DNA of 64,000 bases, taken from Symbiotaphrina buchneri. Lineage: Eukaryota > Ascomycota > Symbiotaphrinales > Symbiotaphrinaceae. Numbering within the stretch: the first letter of the stretch is position 1; every line of letters starts with the position of its first letter. Both the position numbers and the translations under genes were made by a program. Of the stretch, positions 44,991 to 56,277 are shown one piece after another. The notes under the pieces are model-generated. The model did not search any database, was not told the origin of the DNA, and worked only from the letters and a program-made list of their open reading frames with translations. The DNA lies in NCBI GenBank assembly GCA_001599915.1, contig BCIG01000007.1, positions 744,001-808,000 on the forward strand. The letters run 5' to 3'.

Positions 44991-45663
44991 AGGTGGAGTG
45001 GAGCGCGGGGTGTGAGACTGATGTAGTATGGATCTTGCTACTGAGGGGGTCTTTTGAGCGGGTGGTGAGGAATGGTGTTTTGAGAAAAGCAGGATTAAAG
45101 CAAAGGAAGCAAGCTGGATCTTCTAATGACACATACGTATCCCGTTCACCTATCTCCGGGTCTATATATTGCTTATCTTTCATGAGTCAACGAGTCCATC
45201 GATTTTCGATCTTGCACATTCACTTGGATATATCAGGGACAGTTGCGGCTCATTGAGATATGAAGATTTGTCAACGATGTGTGCCACTGATGGAAACCTA
45301 TCTGCGATCCTTTCGGTCCTATTCGTGAAAACGTCTTTGAAGGTCATGGTCGTGTGCATGTTGTTCGAAATGCGACGTCGGGTCTGTTGAACGAGGTACG
45401 TCGTGCTCAATCCCCTTGCTCAGGGGGAAAGCTCGGGATTGGTCCCCGCGGCCGAGAGAGCAATCATTTATCATTTAGCTTCCCCCGCGCCGAGCCATCG
45501 CACAAGGCCGAGCATTCGTAGCCGGCCGCGATAAAGGCTTGATTTTCAGCCGTTTGCGCCGATAAACGTCCAGGGACTTGGCCTTGATAACAGCTTCATG
45601 CTTGGCCTGTACGGCTCTTCCAGCACGAATTTCCAATCCAAGTAACAAGCCCTCAAGAGCAAG
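44991..45663. other. Intergenic region, nothing recognised
   Basis: About 670 bases between the frame-broken Gln-rich gene and the 2-hydroxyacid dehydrogenase. It contains only short open frames on both strands. The distal part is the promoter of the dehydrogenase. Confidence 0.4.
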
Positions 45664-46915
45664 ATGCCTGCCGAGCCCAAGAAGAAAGTCCTCTCCCTGC
45701 GGTACCCCGGCCACGCGGGCGAGGCTTACCTCCAGGACTTCGAATCGCAATATGAACTCCACGTAGCTCCTCCTCCTCCCATCCTCCCCGCCGCAACTGA
45801 CCCAGCGAGCACAGTATATCGAGCCGCGCGACGCCTCCGACCGGGCCGGCACAATCGCCGACATCCGCGCCAAAGTCTCCTCCGCCGGGCCCTTCGACGT
45901 CGTGATGGTGCTCATGGGCACACCCGCCTACGAGCCGATCGACGCATCGCTGCTCGAGGCCGTGCTGCCGCACTGCAAGTTGATTGTCTCGGCGTCGGCC
46001 GGGTACAATGAGTTCGACGTCGACTGGATGACGCGCAACGGCATCGTCTTCTGCAATTCCCGAAATGCCGTCTCGGAGTCTACCGCCGATATGGCGGTCA
46101 TGCTTATGCTGATGACGCTTCGTGATGCGAGTCTGGCGGAAAGACAGATTCGCCAGGGGGGATGGAGGGGCAAGATTGCGCCGACGAGGGATCCCAGTGG
46201 TATGACGCTGGGCATTGTGGGCATGGGCGCGATTGGGAAGGTAGGTCCTTCGCTGTCGTTTTCGTTGTCATCGAGGAGTGGATGGGAGGTGGTATAGCAA
46301 TGTGCAAAATGCTGACCCCGGGAATAGCATATCGCCCGCAAAGCAGGCGCGTTCAACATGAAAGTCAAGTACTACAACCGGCGGCAACTGCCCGCCGACG
46401 AGGAGGGCAAGTATCAAGCCACGTACTGCGCCACGCTCGAGGAGCTGCTCGGCGCCGCGGACGTCGTTTCCATCAGCACGCCGCTCAACGCGGACACGAC
46501 CGGCCTGATCGGCGCTAAAGAGTTTGCGCAGATGAAAGATGGCGTGTTCGTCATAAATACCGCCCGCGGCGCTGTCATTGATGAGCCGGCGTTCATTGAG
46601 GCGCTGGAGAGCGGGAAGGTCGCCCGTGCGGGGCTGGATGTTTTTGTGGGTGAGCCGAATATCAAGTAAGACTCTCTTTTCGTTGGTGCTCTTGTTATCA
46701 TGCTTGATTGCGAATGGGCTGGAGAGACAGTGATAGCAGAAGGCTGATTTTAGAGCTGTAGTGAGTACTTTAGGAAGAGCGACAAGGTCTGCGTGCAGCC
46801 GCATATGGGCGGCTTGACGGATGTGGCGTGGCAGAAGGCGTTTCGGGAGTGCATGGAGAACATCAAGGCGTTCTTTTCGACGGGGAAGGCTATCAGTCCG
46901 GTGAATGTTGTTTAA
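45664..46915 (+). CDS. D-isomer-specific 2-hydroxyacid dehydrogenase
   Basis: Four exons (45664-45762, 45815-46240, 46328-46665, 46762-46915) encode 338 residues. The NAD-binding turn is GIVGMGAIGK, interrupted right after GK by intron 2. The catalytic triad is visible: Arg in INTARGAVID, Glu in FVGEPN, and His in VQPHMGG. The lid and substrate part has SASAGYNEFDVDWM. Splice junctions restore standard family sequence at GKHIARKAGAF and EPNINEYFRKSDK. The reaction would be NAD(P)H-linked reduction of a 2-oxoacid such as glyoxylate, hydroxypyruvate or an aromatic 2-oxoacid; the residues seen do not separate these. It lies tail to tail with the PhyH-like gene, 211 bases away. Confidence 0.93.
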
Positions 46916-47126
46916 TCAGTTGGCATAGATATCTCAGAGCACGTTAGTTTAAAGGGGGATGAGAGCAGAGGGTTTGAATATCTGGTTGTGCCAGATATAG
47001 GATGGTTCTGTTGGTTGATAAAAGATACTTGTAGGTCCGCGATGGTCGGTGAATGTAGTGATACTCTTATGAGTTATAGATCCTTTTACACAGCGAGCTT
47101 GAGGCTTGGGAAGTGTCATTTACTAT

Positions 47127-48201
47127 TTAGTACAAATCAGCAGTCCCCGGTACCTCATCTCCATATAGCACCTTGAGTGGCGTATCAAGATTGACCCAGC
47201 CCAGGAATGGCTTGCTTGTGTCGTAACCGATCAACTTCAACGTCTCCATGTCATACATCTCCTTCAGTTTCTGCGGGTCGTTGGCCAGATATTGATTTTC
47301 TTCCTATATGGTCGAGATGTGTTACTATGGAGCGTGAAGAGGTTAGAAATGTTCACTGACCTGTCTTAAGAAACCCTTTGCCATGAAGCAGCTATACACA
47401 AGCCGTTCCTCGTTCTCAGTCTTGTTCGCTGAGCCACCGTGGTAGCATGAGGAAAGCACAATGAACCTGCAATTGACTGGATCAGCTAACGTAATCTATC
47501 CTCGCTTCGAGTATCTGCTCACCCATCGCCGGGCTCAAGCTCCGCATAAAAAGCAAGATCATCATTCGGCGGAATATCCGAATCTCAGAGATTACTTCCA
47601 GGGATGAACCTCGTCGCACCATTCCTCTTCGTCGTCTTCTTCCCGGCCACAAAGAACCCAATACCCACGTCCCTTCCCATCTTATACGCCTCCGGTTTGA
47701 TCTCCTTCAGCGGGAGGTCATGATGGATCATATCATCGCGATGCAGTTCCTGGTCCCTCGCGCCGGGGCCAATACTAAAAATAATCGTATTATTCAGCTG
47801 CGGCCGGCTCGTGCTGACCTCTTTCTTCTTGCCCACCCATGCCGAGATGGTATCGGAGAGCATCACGTTCGACACCTCCTGCAAAACCCGGTTCAGCACC
47901 ACGTTGGTGAAGAAGGACTTGGATTTGCTAGCTAGCCCGTATACGCGGCGTGTCTCGGGAGGAAAGAAATCTCCGTTCCAGGGCTTGTCGGCGTCAAGCC
48001 ACGGTCGGATGTCGGCTTCGATTTTGTCGAGCTCGGACTTGGGGGACGCAGTTCCGCAGCACGGCGCCCCGGCATGGATCATGGCGTGCACTACTTCATC
48101 GGTTGTTACGGTGTTGGCGTCGAAGATGGGGCTTCGGGGATATCCTTTTTGGTTTTGGAACAGAACGGTGCTGGGACGTCATCCAGCGCAACTGGCGCCA
48201 T
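47127..48201 (-). pseudogene. Phytanoyl-CoA dioxygenase (PhyH)-like gene, broken
   Basis: On the - strand, exons 47466-47361 and 47303-47127 (acceptor TTGCAG; donor GTCAGT) follow a long first coding block from about 48201. Family features include KSELDKIEADIRPWLD, the iron-binding His-x-Asp in ELHRDDM, GARDQE, NGATRFIPGS, YAELEPGDG and SCYHGGSAN, whose His is the distal iron ligand. It would be a 2-oxoglutarate/Fe(II) dioxygenase acting on a lipid or secondary metabolite. The frame is not continuous: a TGA at 47585-47587 falls where relatives have Trp (GSNL-W), and short shifts at C- or G-runs near 48132, 48075 and 48054 are needed to keep the conserved pattern. Four lesions in one small gene argue for a pseudogene, but homopolymer errors in a draft assembly could explain three of them. 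Confidence 0.7.
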
Positions 48202-48747
48202 TGCTGTTTACCCACGAGCCTGATGTCGACCGAATTGTGGACTGATGCTGCTTAAGATGTAGCTTATCAATCTCTGCGCCGTGAACGGATCGACAACACC
48301 AGATTGGATGGAGATCCGTACGGATATAAAGTTCACTGGATCGCAAACACGTCTTATGTCTCTTGACTGGCAGTCACTCTTCCCATTTATTCAAGATCAT
48401 AGTTGATTCGATGCCGCGCTTATCGTGGACCGATTGATCTGCAAGCGCGCCGAGGGGTCAAGAATTAGAGGCCGATTTAGGAAGGAGAGATTGCCTGCGG
48501 GAGCCTTTCCGTTCTTATCAAGGTTCGGCCCATCTTACTGTCAGATAACGGACGATTCACAATCCGAAAGTTCAAGAAAGCGCAGACCTCCGTCTTCCCC
48601 TTGGCAGTTCCCCACCCTCGCCCGCAAAGTAGTTGATAAGAACCCAAGCTCGGCTTCAAATCCATGGCAATACGCGCTCGCAGTCCTCCTCCGCGCATTT
48701 ACCCAGTCGTTCAGTAGTCGGGCGTTAATTCGCCTCATACTGTCACC
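48202..48747. promoter_or_regulatory. Divergent promoter between the PhyH-like gene and the Zn2Cys6 regulator
   Basis: About 550 bases between two divergent start regions. It includes ATCCGTACGGAT at 48306-48317, a perfect 12-bp palindrome. Zn2Cys6 proteins bind CGG/CCG half-sites, so the motif is a candidate site for the adjacent regulator, but this is inference only. Confidence 0.4.
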
Positions 48748-50874
48748 ATGACCATGACCACTGAAACGCAAACAAACGCCGATGCCGCCTCCGACAAAGT
48801 CAAGAGAGTCAGCGGCACCCGCTCCAAAACCGGCTGCCTCACCTGCCGTCAACGAAGAAAGAAGTGCGACGAGATCAAGCCCCGCTGCGCAGGATGTGAA
48901 CGAAATCGTCTTGCTTGTGTATGGCCTGATCCTAAAAGCTTCGAGCCCCGCAACAAACGCCAGAAATGTGTGCCTAAGGCACCTTCGGCGGCGCCACAAC
49001 CGCCGCCACCACTGCGCAGACAGAGTGCCCCGGTCGTGATGAGCTCGGTGATGGATGAACAGCAATGGGCACTTGGCGGGCAAGAGTGGTTGCAGTTGCC
49101 GACGCCTTATGAACCATTGATGGAGAACAAGATGGTGGGATTAGGTGATGCTCTTATGAGCTCCCAGCTGAAGAGCGTACCGCTCCAGTACTTTCAGTCC
49201 TTCGATTGGTCCCATGATCCGTTGGGACTGGGCATTGGAAGCTCGTCATTGGATCCTTCACTGGACCCTTCATCGCTATCATCATCAAACGAAGGTGAAT
49301 CGGAGAAGTCTTTTGCTGCAGCGCATCCAGCCGAAAATACCATCACAACAGGAGCACTACGAACGTATGAGCTGCAACGGCTGCAATCCCAACAGCCTGT
49401 ACTTTGGAACAGACATACACACCCTTCATTATTCTCGTCGCTAAAGGAGTCTGAGGAATCCTCCATCCTTCTCGAGCATTATATGGACAAAACGTCGAGG
49501 GCTATTTCACTCATTGGAGATAATGAAGCCAACCCTGCATTATCATATCTAATACCATTGGCCGTGAGTTCACCAATTGTCACGAAGAGCATCCTTATGC
49601 TTTCCGCTGCGCATATGTCTCAGACTCGACCACGGCTTGCGGTGGTTGCATGGCGTTTTCATGCGGAGGTGGCTAGGGAACTGAAGACGATCATAAAAGC
49701 CGAGCGGCGCTCCGAAAGTGTGGTTGTGGGCGTGACAAAAGCGACACCCGAGGAGAAGTTGACGGTTTTGATATTGTTGAGCTTCTTCATGGTAAGATAT
49801 CCTGGGTTATACCTCGTCCAGTATCTTTACTGATGTATTGTCCAGCCTATTGGTGGTGGCGAGTCGAAGCATTTCAAACGGCACCTCAGCCACGCTGCCT
49901 CGCTCATAAAATCCACAATTCAGACATCCCCAAACACGAGTATAAGCCCATTCGTCGCGGAGGCATTCTTTTACTCGCATGTCCTCTCGCAGGCCTCTGC
50001 GCCAGCCGAGTCGTTGGCTGAAACATCGTCAGATCAGCCTGGCAATATTGACGATGATGCACTTTTTGATTTTCTAATGCCCCAATACTCTTCTACTGCA
50101 TCCAGTTCTGGCATGGACAGCCCGGCACCCCTTCCGGGAATGCTTTGTGGCGTTGCACATGACATATTCCGTTATATCGCGAGGATCTCCAACCTTGGCA
50201 GACACCTCAAGACCGACCGCACATTGCTCACTCAATTTTCCACGCGGAGTCCAGAATCCTCTGCGATTATCGAAGTCAAAGCCAGAAGACTGAAGCTTCT
50301 GCTTGAGACCTGGACGCCTCCTTTTACGACCCAGCATGAACCGTACATGCTCCCCATCGCGCACCTTTACCGCCTCGCCGCACTCATCTATTTACGCCGC
50401 ACCATCAACCCGTGGACGTACAGGCCTAGCGACCCCGAGATCCAGAACTGCATCGCGCAGTTCTTGGAGCAGCTAGCGCTTGTCCCAGCACATGCACAAG
50501 CGGCCACGGTGTTGAGCTGGCCAATCGTCATGGTAGCTGTGTGCGTCGGTGAGGGCTGTGAACCCAGACCCAGTGGAGACGATAGCAGTGCAATCCAGGC
50601 TGCCGGTATTAGTCCACATGGTCAGAGAGAGGTCTTGATGGATTACTTGTATGGCATGTATGAATGCCTGAAGTTGGGAAATATTGCGCAGAATATCAGG
50701 TTGTTGGCACGGCTGTGGTGGGTGGAGGACGAGGAGGAAGAAGAAGAAGATGAAGAGAGGGCGGGATGTGCTAAGGGCGGACAGGTAGAGGGAGGGAAGA
50801 GGGGAAGGAGATGTACGTGGGATTTCGAGTATGTGATGCAGACGCTGAAGGAGAGGGATATTATTTTGATTTGA
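48748..50874 (+). CDS. Zn2Cys6 fungal transcription factor
   Basis: Two exons (48748-49791, 49846-50874) give 690 residues. The binuclear zinc cluster is at residues 30-57: Cys30, Cys33, Cys40, Cys47, Cys50 and Cys57 in KTGCLTCRQRRKKCDEIKPR. A basic linker (EPRNKRQKC) follows. The large C-terminal region has the helical pattern of the fungal-specific domain (ISLIGDNEANPALSYLIPLA, MLSAAHMSQTRPRL, LYRLAALIYLRRTINPW) and an acidic run (EDEEEEEEDEE) near the end. The 54-nt intron falls after SFFM and restores FFMPIGGGESKHF. It would act in the nucleus on CGG-type sites. Neighbours are an Old Yellow Enzyme, a dioxygenase relic and an amine oxidase, so it may control a small metabolic cluster, but the sequence does not show this. 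Confidence 0.93.
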
Positions 50875-51235
50875 GTCGAAGGTGCTGTGAATTGGGGTCT
50901 GAACCTAATGACTGTATGACATGGACTTTTCCAGGGCTTCTGGCTGACGTTGGGTTCGTTGAATGCGATCTTTGGAGTTATGCTGGATCTATGATGAGGT
51001 CATGAATTAAACATTGAGTGTCAATTTGGTACACTCTCAGGAATCTATCCTGGAACAGACTTTGCGAACAAGACCTATATCGATGTCCACTATTCATACA
51101 ATCTGCTTATTCCCAAGCTGTTTATCATCCGATTTAGTAACGTCCTCGTCTGCCTTTTTATCCGTGGAAATATTCGTCGTGCTCTCCACGTTTCGACCAT
51201 ATATCTAAATCAAATTGAACCATTGGTCAGCGAGA
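50875..51235. other. Short intergenic region between convergent genes
   Basis: About 360 bases between the 3' ends of the Zn2Cys6 gene (+) and the Old Yellow Enzyme gene (-). It contains AT-rich stretches suited to polyadenylation and no coding signal. Confidence 0.5.
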
Positions 51236-52704
51236 TTATTCTTTTGAAGGTGAAGGGTTATTTGTAGCAGGATTGTTCGGGATTTTAGGGACGAAGGAAT
51301 ATCTTACCGGTGCACGATGATACTGGTCAACCCACGTCACCTCCGTCCCTGTCTCATGCGCGACGCGATGCACGAAATTCGGGTCACGCAGGAATTCGCG
51401 CGCGATAGATACAGCATCTGCCTTTCGATCCCGAATCACCTCCTCCACCAACTTCGGATCCCTCAACCAGCCCACCGCACCGACCGCCAGCCCCGGCACG
51501 GCCTTCTTAACCGCCTCCGCAAAGGGCACCTGGTACGCCGGCGCGATCTTGACCTTCTGCGTGCGATCTGTGCCGCCGCTGCTGACGTCGAGGAAGTCGA
51601 CGCCTGAGTCCCGCAGCAGCGCCGCGTACCGGATCGTGTCCTCAAGTTCCCAGCCCTGCCCCGCCGGCAGCCAGTCCACCGCGGAGATTTTCCAGAAGAG
51701 TAGTGTGGATGCGGGCACGGCACGCCGGATAGAGCGCACGATTTCGAGCCCGAGCCGCACGCGGTTCGTGAACGATCCGCCCCAGTGGTCGGTGCGGTGG
51801 TTGCTCTGTGGTGAGGATCGGCGTCAGAAAACGGGATTCCAAGACGTAGGGAGAAGGACGTACAGCAGGGCTCGCAAAGCTATGAATCAAATACCCATGG
51901 GCGCCATGGACGGCGATGACTTTCACACCCGCCTTAACTGCCCTAGCAGCCGCCGCGGCAAAGGCCTCAATGACCTCCTCGATCTCGGCCTCGCTCATCT
52001 CGCGTGGCGTCGCGTAGTTCTCGTTCCACGCCTCGGCGCTGGGCCCTCGCACGCCCGCGGGGTCGCCGCCGAACTGCGCCGGCACGGTCTTGAGCCCCAG
52101 CCACGGCGGGCACACGGAGCCTTTCCGCCCGGCGTGTTGTAGCTGGATGCCGGCGGTTTGGCCTTGTGCGTGGATGATGTCCACCACGCGCTTTAGGGGC
52201 GCGATGTGCGCGTCGGACCACAGGCCGGCGTCTTGGGGCGTGTTGAGGCCCTAGGGAAGAAGGTGATTAGCAGAGCTTTCCTGGTAAATTGATTAATCGA
52301 CGGGCGGGGCGAAAGCAGGGCTGAAGGGCGAAGTTGGAGGAGTGTTCATCAGCGAACAAACGCACCCAGGGCAGAACTGCGGTGGCCTCAATCGTGATCA
52401 ATGGCACGCCGCGCAGAGCATATTGCCCATAATGCACGACGTGATAATCAGACAGCATGCCGCCCTCGCAGCTATACTGGCACATGGGCGCGAGGAAGAT
52501 GCGGTTCTGGAACACCACGTCCCGGATCCGCAGCGGCCGGAAGACCGGCGAGATGGTCTCTTCGGTGATGCCCCGCGCGGGGTCGAGGATCGCGCTCCCG
52601 CATGGCGAGGAGGGTTTGGGGATGAAGTATGGCACGTTTGAGGCCGGGAGACTCCGGTAGGCGGCGTACTCACTGTCGGAGGGGGGCGGGGTTGCGGTGG
52701 CCAT
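51236..52704 (-). CDS. Old Yellow Enzyme family NADH:flavin oxidoreductase (YqjM-like)
   Basis: Three exons on the - strand (52704-52366, 52250-51864, 51805-51236) encode 431 residues. It has the FMN-barrel landmarks of the YqjM subclass: FLAPMCQYSCEGG (with the flavin-tuning Cys), GIQLQHAGRKGS, VHGAHGYLIHSFASPASNHR (active-site His pair and loop), GGSFTNRVRL, VDFLDVSSGG and WLRDPKLVEEVI. Introns restore AVLPWGLNTPQDAG and SPASNHRTDHWGG. The enzyme would reduce activated C=C bonds of enones using NAD(P)H. The protein is about 60 residues longer than bacterial YqjM at the N-terminus, with no targeting signal that I can see. It is divergent from the copper amine oxidase gene, with 537 bases between starts. 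Confidence 0.95.
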
Positions 52705-53241
52705 TGTGTTTGTGGAAAAGGAGACGAAAGGGAATGAATTGGACTCAAGGCGTTATCATTACGGGAATCTGAGCAATAGGAAGAGGTCACTCCATGATGA
52801 GTATGATGGACATAAACCAAAATGGCCGTGGTTGTAGTCTCAGAAAGCTACAACGAGAGGCTAGGAGAAACCCGCAGCCATGGTCCCCGGCCCGCCGTGG
52901 CAAAGATAAAGCTCCTCCACTCCTATCCCTGAATCCGATAAGAGATTCTGGGCGGATCTTTGACCCGCGGGTAACTTGCCCCTTTTACAGTTAGGGGGCA
53001 CCCAAGCACGGGAGACCCTTTACCGAAGAACCGGCCAGCTTTTGGCCAGCTTATCGCCCATTCGCCGAACGCGCCGATGAGGGAAAGGCTGACCGCCAAC
53101 TATCACTATCAATATTCATTATCGCTGTACGTTTATCATCACCTAAGATTGATGAATACTAGACGATCGCGATCTTCGACCGTCTAGACAGATCTCGATA
53201 GACACAATTGTCTCTATTCGAGGCACCAAGAAATCTTCACA
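52705..53241. promoter_or_regulatory. Divergent promoter of Old Yellow Enzyme and amine oxidase genes
   Basis: About 540 bases. Several matches to the HGATAR GATA-factor consensus are present: AGATAA near 52904, CGATAAG near 52937, and reverse copies in CTTATCG (near 53053) and TTATCG (near 53119). Clustering of such sites upstream of an amine oxidase would fit nitrogen regulation by an AreA-type factor. Binding is inferred, not shown. Confidence 0.5.
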
Positions 53242-55843
53242 ATGGCCAGCTCTGCATGGCCCACGACGGCCGCTCCATTGAAGACGCCGGCTTCCGGCCC
53301 TACGCATCCTCTTGACCCTCTTGGACCGCAAGAGATATCCCTCGTAAGCCTTCCTCACAGCATCGCGTACCAAACTTCGAAGACTAATCCGTCTCCTCTC
53401 ACATCTAGGCCGCCAAGATCCTCAAAGACGCACTGCCAGCGCACAGCTTCAACTTCCGCGTCATCACGCTCAGCGAGCCGCCCAAAGCTCTCCTGGCGCC
53501 GTATCTCGAGGCGGAACGTCTTGGGCAACGCCTGCCTCCGACGCCACCACGGGTCGCGATGGTGCAGTGCTATCTCGACCACTCGCCGGCGCTGTTCCGA
53601 GAGTACAAGATCGAGCTGGCGAGTGGCCGGGTGTTTGATTTCAAGGACCTCGCCGGCAAACACTCGTACACGGATGCGCTGGAGATGCAGACGGCCGAGG
53701 AGGCGTGCTTGGCGGACCCGAAGGTGCAGGCGGAATTGAAGGCTATGGAGCTGCCGGATGATGCGGTTGTGTGTATCGAGCCGTGGACGTATGTATATCC
53801 ACAATCTCTTGAATGTGAGGGGTGGGGAGCTGATATATGGTTGAAAGCTATGCCACGGACGGCATGAACGACATGACGAAGCGGATCATCATGGTACTCC
53901 CACCCACCCTGACCCGTCGCTCTCTCCCCAGCTGACCTCCACTTGCACAGTGCTACTTCTACATGCGCATCGGCTCGCACCTCGACGCCAACCACTACGC
54001 CTACCCGCTCGAGCTGTGCGCCGAACTGACCATCACGGGCGACGTCCTCGGCGTCTACAGCCTCCCCTGCGGCGAAAACGAACTGATGAAACCCGCCGAG
54101 GGCAAGCCCCGTAAATTCGATCGCTCCAAGCTGCATAACTCTAGCGAGTACCATCCTGATGTCTTCGATGCCGAACGTAGGACCAGTACGAAGCCGTACT
54201 TGGTCAGCCAGCCTGAGGGCCCGTCGTTTCAGACGAAGGGCAATTTGGTCACGTGGGAGAAGTGGCGCATGAGGGTGGGGTTTAATTATGTGAGCTACCT
54301 TTTTTCTTTGGATTATTGAGGATTGGTTCGCTTCCGTGGATTTTCAGGCGATGGGTGTCTAGCTCTTAGGGATTTGGTTGCGGGAGATCCAGTGACACTT
54401 GTAAAGCTTTGCTCCTGAGTTGTGTTCCTGAGATGTTCCCGAGATGTGTTCCTGGGAGATGTGTTCCTGCGATTAGTTTCTGAGATCTGATCCTCAAGAT
54501 TAGCCCCTGGGGTGCCTTTATTCAGCATTGTACTATATCGGTGTTGGAAGCTAACCTCATAACAGAGAGAAGGGTTGACTATCCACGATATATCGTTCGA
54601 CAACCGTAGCCTCTTCTACCGACTTTCCTTATCCGAGATGTTCGTCCCATACGGGGACAGCAGAGCTCCATACCCAAGGAAAGCAGCTTTCGATCTTGGA
54701 AATAACGGTGCAGGAATCAATGCCAACAATTTAAAACTAGGTAAAGCTACGTTATACATTGATTCCTGTGTGCTTGTTTCCAGCCATTAACGGTAGCAGG
54801 TTGTGACTGCCTCGGCCATATCAAATACTTCGACTTCCACCACCACAGCTCTGCCGGCGATCCTATCAAGTTCCCCAACGTGGTCTGCTTGCATGAGATT
54901 GATGATGGCATTCTCTGGAAACACACCAATTATCGTACTGGGAATGCGGTGGTAACGCGGTCCCGGGTGTTGGTGCTGCAGACCATCATCACCGTGGGCA
55001 ACTACGAATATATCTTCGCCTTCCATTTCTCCCAAGCCGCAGAAATTTCCTACGAGGTCCGGGCAACCGGAATCTTAAGCACGTCCCCGATTGGACTTGG
55101 GGAGCATGTCCCATACGGCACGAACGTGGCCCCTGGAGTCATGGCACCTTACCATCAGCACATCTTCTCTCTGCGCATCGACCCGGCGCTGGACGGGCAC
55201 AGCAACTCTCTAATGCTCGAAGAATCCCACCCCATGGCGCTCGATGACCCAAACAACCCCTTCGCATGCGGCTACATCACGAAACGCGACTACATCGAGA
55301 GCGAAAGCGGCCTGGACACCGACGTGGCCACCAACCGCACCTTCAAGCTCGTCAACGAGGCCGTCACGAACCCGCACAGCGGCACGCCCGTCGCCTACAA
55401 GGTCGTGCCGCACTACAGCCAGATGCTGCTCTCGCACCCGTCCTCGTACCACGCGGCGCGCAGCCAGTTCGGCGCCCACGCCTTCTGGGTCACGCAGTAC
55501 CGCGACGGCGAGCTCTTCTCGGCCGGCGACCACACGATGCAGTCGCTTGGCGGCGTCGGCATTGCGGAAGAAGCAGGCTGATGCGGAGGCGAGAAGTGTG
55601 CGCGATAAGGATATTGTCCTGTGGCACTCGTTTGGCACGACGCATAACCCCCGCGTTGAGGACTGGCCTGTCATGCCGGCGGAGAAGATGTTGGTTAGTT
55701 TGAAGCCGGTGAATTTCTTTGAGAGGAATCCGGCAATGGATGTGCGGATTAGTAACCAGAAAGATAATAAGAGTGTGCTGGTTGAGGACGAGCCGGAGAA
55801 GGAATGCGCGTGTGCTGCGGAGAAAGGGAGCGCGAAGTTGTGA
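53242..55843 (+). CDS. Copper amine oxidase, peroxisomal type, with one frame break near its end
   Basis: Six exons are supported: 53242-53343, 53409-53788, 53848-53893, 53951-54289, 54566-54740 and 54800-55843, about 690 residues. The topaquinone precursor Tyr lies in VGNYEYIF, copper ligands in YHQHIFSLRID and the HNPRVEDWPVMP region, and the active-site Asp block in LTIHDISFDNRSLFYRLSLSE. The C-terminus is SAKL, a peroxisomal PTS1 signal. The enzyme would deaminate primary amines to aldehydes, releasing ammonia and hydrogen peroxide. Conserved sequence changes frame near 55567, between SLGGVGIA and DAEARSVRDKDIVLWHSFG. A one-base excess explains it; no intron of normal size fits. Without continuity the product would stop at 55581 and lose a copper ligand. 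Intron 4 is unusually long (276 nt). Confidence 0.85.
54420..54470. repeat. Short tandem repeats inside an amine-oxidase intron
   Basis: Variants of GAGATGTGTTCCTG recur three to four times in tandem within the 276-nt intron 4. They account for part of its excess length. Confidence 0.6.
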
Positions 55844-56277
55844 GGTGAAGATGGCGGAACTAGAATATTGGCTTTTGGTGATAGATCTATTTCGCTGAAT
55901 ACCTGATTGGCATGTTTATAGATCCTAGATCACGAAATCTTGATGATACGCAGTAGACCGCAGGTCTATCAACATGTCTAGGTCATCGATATGGGTCTAG
56001 GTCCAGTCACGTCCATACTGAGTATGTATAACTTATCACACGACCCCCCTTTCGACGTCTAGATGTAGCAAACATAGTAGCAAACATTGTTGCGAACACC
56101 GCGAAGAATACATAAAGCAGGACTTGTGACCGGCGTTTCGTTGAGCGGGGATCATATTATATTCCTCTTATTGTACTTAAGTAGGCACGCTCATATCCTT
56201 GTTTTCCCGACCACAACGAAAGATGAGTATAGATACATCCAATTTCAATCCGACATTTCCCTCTGTTTTCTCACGAT

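Noticed and set aside
48306-48317. ATCCGTACGGAT palindrome as another member of the TACTCCGTA family
   Set aside because: It shares only CCGTA/TACGG and lacks the full 9-mer. It is noted as a possible regulator site instead.
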